From NCBI RefSeq assembly GCF_910592395.1, contig NC_088324.1:3350001-3410000 (forward strand): a DNA stretch of 60,000 nucleotides, read 5' to 3'. The position numbers and the translations under genes were made by a program. Each line of letters starts with the position of its first letter. Within the stretch, counting starts at the first letter, position 1. The notes beneath the pieces are model-generated. The model saw nothing but the letters and a program-made list of their open reading frames with translations. It made no database searches and was not told the origin of the DNA. This DNA comes from Lineus longissimus (Eukaryota; Nemertea; Pilidiophora; Heteronemertea; Lineidae). Positions 57,050 to 60,000 of the stretch are shown here, one piece after another.

Positions 57050-60000
57050 GATTTTTTTTTTTTACAAAGAGTTTATTCGGTTTATATTGTACATGTATTT
57101 TACAGTTAAAAGCCAATGGCTTAAACTACTGCAAAATATAAATATATACAAATAGTTACATAAGTTTATAAAGATACGAATAGTGCCATAAGTTTTTTAA
57201 CGATAATTTGGAGAGATATACAAAATATATAATTGAAAAACATGTGAAGTTGAAATGTAGTAAATTTTGTAAAAATGAGAAAAAAAGGATAGATAGTTCG
57301 GAAAGTGCAGAGGGACGGGGGTGCCAGAGTTAGGAATGATCATACGAGTTTGGGGTTGGCGGAAACGGAAAAGAGGGGGGTTAGATATTTTTCTTTGAGT
57401 TAGATTGGAAAACGATTTGTGGATGATATGAATTTTAGGGTTGATTTGATAAGGAGAGCATTTTCGAGGTTGGAGAAAGATGGATGGCCGTTGAGAAGGA
57501 TGTTTGAGTTTAGAGTTGCATTATGGAAGTGTGTTATTTGAAGGGTATTGGCGATTAGGGAGTTGCGTTGGTTTTCGTACTTAGGACAGTCGAGAAGAAA
57601 GTGTGAAGAGGTTTCCGGAACATGCATAGGGCACATGAGGCAAGTGGGGTTTTCAGAAACGTGGTTTAGGTATAGGTCAAATGTTAGTCCGCTGCAGTTG
57701 TTTCGCATACGTGTGAGAATGATGTTAAGTGGGCGAGGGCCGATGTTTAGCCAGGAGGGGATTGGTTTGATAGAGAATTCTGGCAGTTTGGTTAGGGAAT
57801 ATTTGTAAGAGTTTAGAGTTGGTTTCGCACGTATAGAAAGGTCGCATTCCAGTCGCGGATTGTAGAAGGGAAGAAGCTTGAGTAGACGCTATTAGTGCGG
57901 CAAATGAAAGGTGTTATATTGTTGTTTGTAGCTAAACGTGTGTTATGGTAGTGACTATCGACGGTTAGTTCTGGAATGAGGTCTTTGAGGTAGGTTGGTG
58001 CAAGTCCGTTTAAAATTTTGTAGAACATCACGAGGCGATGGAATTTCCTGCGCTTTTCGAGTGGTAGAAGGCCAGATTCTCTGTAAAGGTCGCGGTGGTG
58101 AGAGCTGATTGTTAATCCTGTTATACATCGCATTGCATTGATTTGAGTTTTTTCCAGTTTTGCTGTTAAGTTCTGGGGGAGTCCGTCCCATACTACGTCT
58201 GCGTATTCGAGCTTGCTTCTGACAAATGTCTTGTAGAGCGTTAGTAAAGTTTGTTTATCCGTTTTGTATTTGATGTTTTGTAGTATGCCAAGCCTGCGGT
58301 TTGCGGTCGTAACGATTGACTGGATATGGTCGTCCCAGGTTCCTTTGTCGTTGAAAGTTAATCCGAGGTGCTTGTGTGACTTGGCTTGATCAATTGCGAC
58401 GTTGTTGAGATGACAGTGGATAACAGAGGGCTGACTCCGCCTGCTCGTAATCAGATACAGCGTTTTTGTTGCGTTGTAGGTGATGGCCCATTTCATTGCC
58501 CATGCGTAAAGATTGTTTATACCCTGCTGGATTTCGGGCGTGTTTGCTATGAGGTTTCGTGATGCGAATGCGTTTGAAGTGTCGTCGGCAAACAGTCTCG
58601 TTCTGCCGTTGGTTTCCTCCGTGACGTCGTTTATGTAGATCAGGAACATCAGTGGGCCTAGGATAGATCCTTGGGGGACGCCAGCGTTGACTCGAAGCCA
58701 CTCTGAGGATTTTCCGTTGATTACTACCCGTTATTGCCTGTCTTGGAGGTAGCTCTTGAACCATGATAGCAGGTTTCCTCTGATGCCAAACTGGTAAAGT
58801 TTCGATGCGATGCCTTTATGAGAAGTCTTGTCAAAAGCTTTGGAAATGTCACAGAATAGTGAGAAAACTTCCTTCTGTTCATCGAGGTCCATTAGTATTT
58901 GATGGTTTATTTCGAGTGGTTAGCCAGGAATCCAGATTGGTTCTTCGAGATGAGCAAACGGATATGGTTGTAGACATTTATGTGGACAATTTTTTCGAAA
59001 AGTTTTCCAATGACATTGAGGAGGGAAATGGGTCTGTAGTTGGATTTATCGTGCCTGTCACCTTCTTGAATATGGGGGTAATGTTTGCTTTTTTCCATGT
59101 TTCTAGGAATATGTTTTCATTCAGAGATCCTTTGAACAGGATGTGGAGCGGTTTGGTCAATTGGAGCTTCAATGAATGAACTATGCGAGGGCTGATGCCG
59201 CCTGGGCCGATGGCCTTGTTAGTGTCCATGATGGCGATTTGATCGGTGATATCCTGCTCTGTGATTATGATGTCGTTGAGCTCGTTGTTGGTGAGGTTTG
59301 GGAGTTCTCCTTGGGCGGGTATGTTGGTCTCATCTACGTTGCAGATTTTGGCAAACTGAGCGTTGAGGATGTTGGCCTTGGTTGTAGGGTCGTCTACGGA
59401 CAAGCCATTGACATTTAGTGAAGGAGTCGTGTTGTCTTTGCTTGAACCGCAGATGCTTTTGGCGAGTTTCCACCAGTCTTTATCCTTTCTTCCATTCTTC
59501 AATTTGTCCGTTATCGACGAAAGGTGGGAATACTTTGCCTTCTTGATCAGTGAGATAACGTGGTTGCGTTGTTTTTTGAAGATATCATAATCGATGTTAG
59601 AACCGGATTTCTTTGCTTTTCCAAAGAGCTTGTTTCTTTTGTTGATTTCTATTTTGATCTCGGCGGTTATCCAGTTCTTGTCGTTTGAAGAGAATTTTAT
59701 CCGCTGGAAGGGGATGTATCTTTTACTTGTCATAAGTAGGGTGGTGGTGAAGACTTCTACCGCTACATTGAGGTTGGCCGTGTGTAGAAGGTTGTCCCAA
59801 TCCACGCTTGACATTTCTTGTCTGAGGTTGTTCCAGTTTGCCTTGCTGAACCACCAGATCGGGCGCTTGAATGCTGCTTTGGGGTTGGTTTGGAGTATGT
59901 CGACTACCACGGGACAGTGGTCGCTGATGCCCTGAGGGAGGACGTTTACATCGGAGAAGAAATCTGGCTGACCTACAATTATTGGATCAATGAGGGATTG
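57050..60000 (-). mobile_element. CR1/jockey-group LINE, 3' two-thirds, runs off window
   Basis: Begins at a T-run at 57051-57063 (a poly-A tail on the minus strand), then a ~340-bp 3' UTR, then ORF2 from 57400 to the window edge. The 5' end lies beyond 60000. Confidence 0.85.
57400..60000 (-). pseudogene. LINE ORF2 (endonuclease end, reverse transcriptase, Cys-His tail), broken
   Basis: Minus strand from the window edge: the endonuclease C-terminus with GISDHCPVVVDI near 59930, a linker, then reverse-transcriptase blocks ANITPIFKK, YRPISLLNVIGKLFEKI, NQSGFLANHSK, FCDISKAFDKTSHKG, NAGVPQGSILGPLMFLIYIN, the catalytic LFADDT, YKHLGLTF-like SHKHLGLTFNDKG, and KLEYADVVWDGLP. The tail has PTCLMCPMHVPETSSHFLLD followed by CP, a CxxC...H...C knuckle, ending at 57400. 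Breaks include a frameshift near 59055, a stop in QSGFLANHSK* and a stop before RVVINGKSSEW near 58734. Blocks and order are strong; the exact clade is inferred. Confidence 0.85.

Overview
This window is animal nuclear DNA. The genes are split by GT/AG introns, there is no operon-like packing, and the three host genes encode metazoan protein types: two rhodopsin-family G-protein coupled receptors (GPCRs) and one LicD/fukutin-type membrane protein. Between and inside them lies a dense and very mixed set of transposons: Tc1/mariner, pogo-like, Harbinger, Mutator-like, Crypton-like, several non-LTR retrotransposon clades, tRNA-derived SINEs, and many foldback or MITE-type elements. That mix is typical of marine invertebrates such as lancelets, hemichordates, echinoderms, brachiopods and molluscs. 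I cannot name the species from sequence alone.

Layout, left to right. From 1 to 3.5 kb there are two foldback elements and no supported gene. From 4.3 to 13.9 kb seven plus-strand exons encode a peptide-receptor-like GPCR; its first exon was not found. Its introns carry a tRNA-SINE (4.46 kb), a 110-bp hairpin (6.0-6.4 kb) and a nearly complete 3.2-kb pogo-like DNA transposon (7175-10369), which has a MITE inside its own intron. From 14.4 to 15.1 kb two tRNA-SINE copies sit head to head. From 16.5 to 18.8 kb a complete two-exon GPCR lies on the minus strand. From 19 to 28 kb there are decayed LINE pieces, two MITEs and three families of unclassified repeats. From 28.6 to 35.1 kb there is a Crypton-like relic, a Harbinger element without one catalytic Asp, a G-rich minisatellite, a terminal-inverted-repeat insertion with an exact 10-bp target duplication, and a broken gag-like ORF.

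From 37 to 38.7 kb a two-exon LicD-type gene lies on the minus strand. Its start codon sits in the loop of a 72-bp near-perfect inverted repeat. From 39 to 43 kb there are MITEs and tandem repeats. From 44.1 to 45.9 kb there is a broken Mutator-like transposase. From 46.9 to 48.6 kb there is a 55-bp-TIR element. From 49.5 to 53.1 kb a Tx1/L1-like LINE is split by an intact Tc1 transposon (49751-51405); removing the transposon and one TA restores the LINE frame. From 53.5 to 55.4 kb there are two more TIR elements. From 57.05 kb to the end of the window a CR1/jockey-type LINE runs on the minus strand and continues past the edge.

The host genes show no sign of working as a pathway. The two receptors are adjacent, are divergent in sequence and lie on opposite strands. 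The main biological content is the layered transposon record. The most notable points are the hairpin around the LicD start codon, the Tc1-in-LINE nesting, the TIR insertion with an unoccupied related site in the same window, and a SINE whose 3' tail resembles that of a nearby LINE relic.
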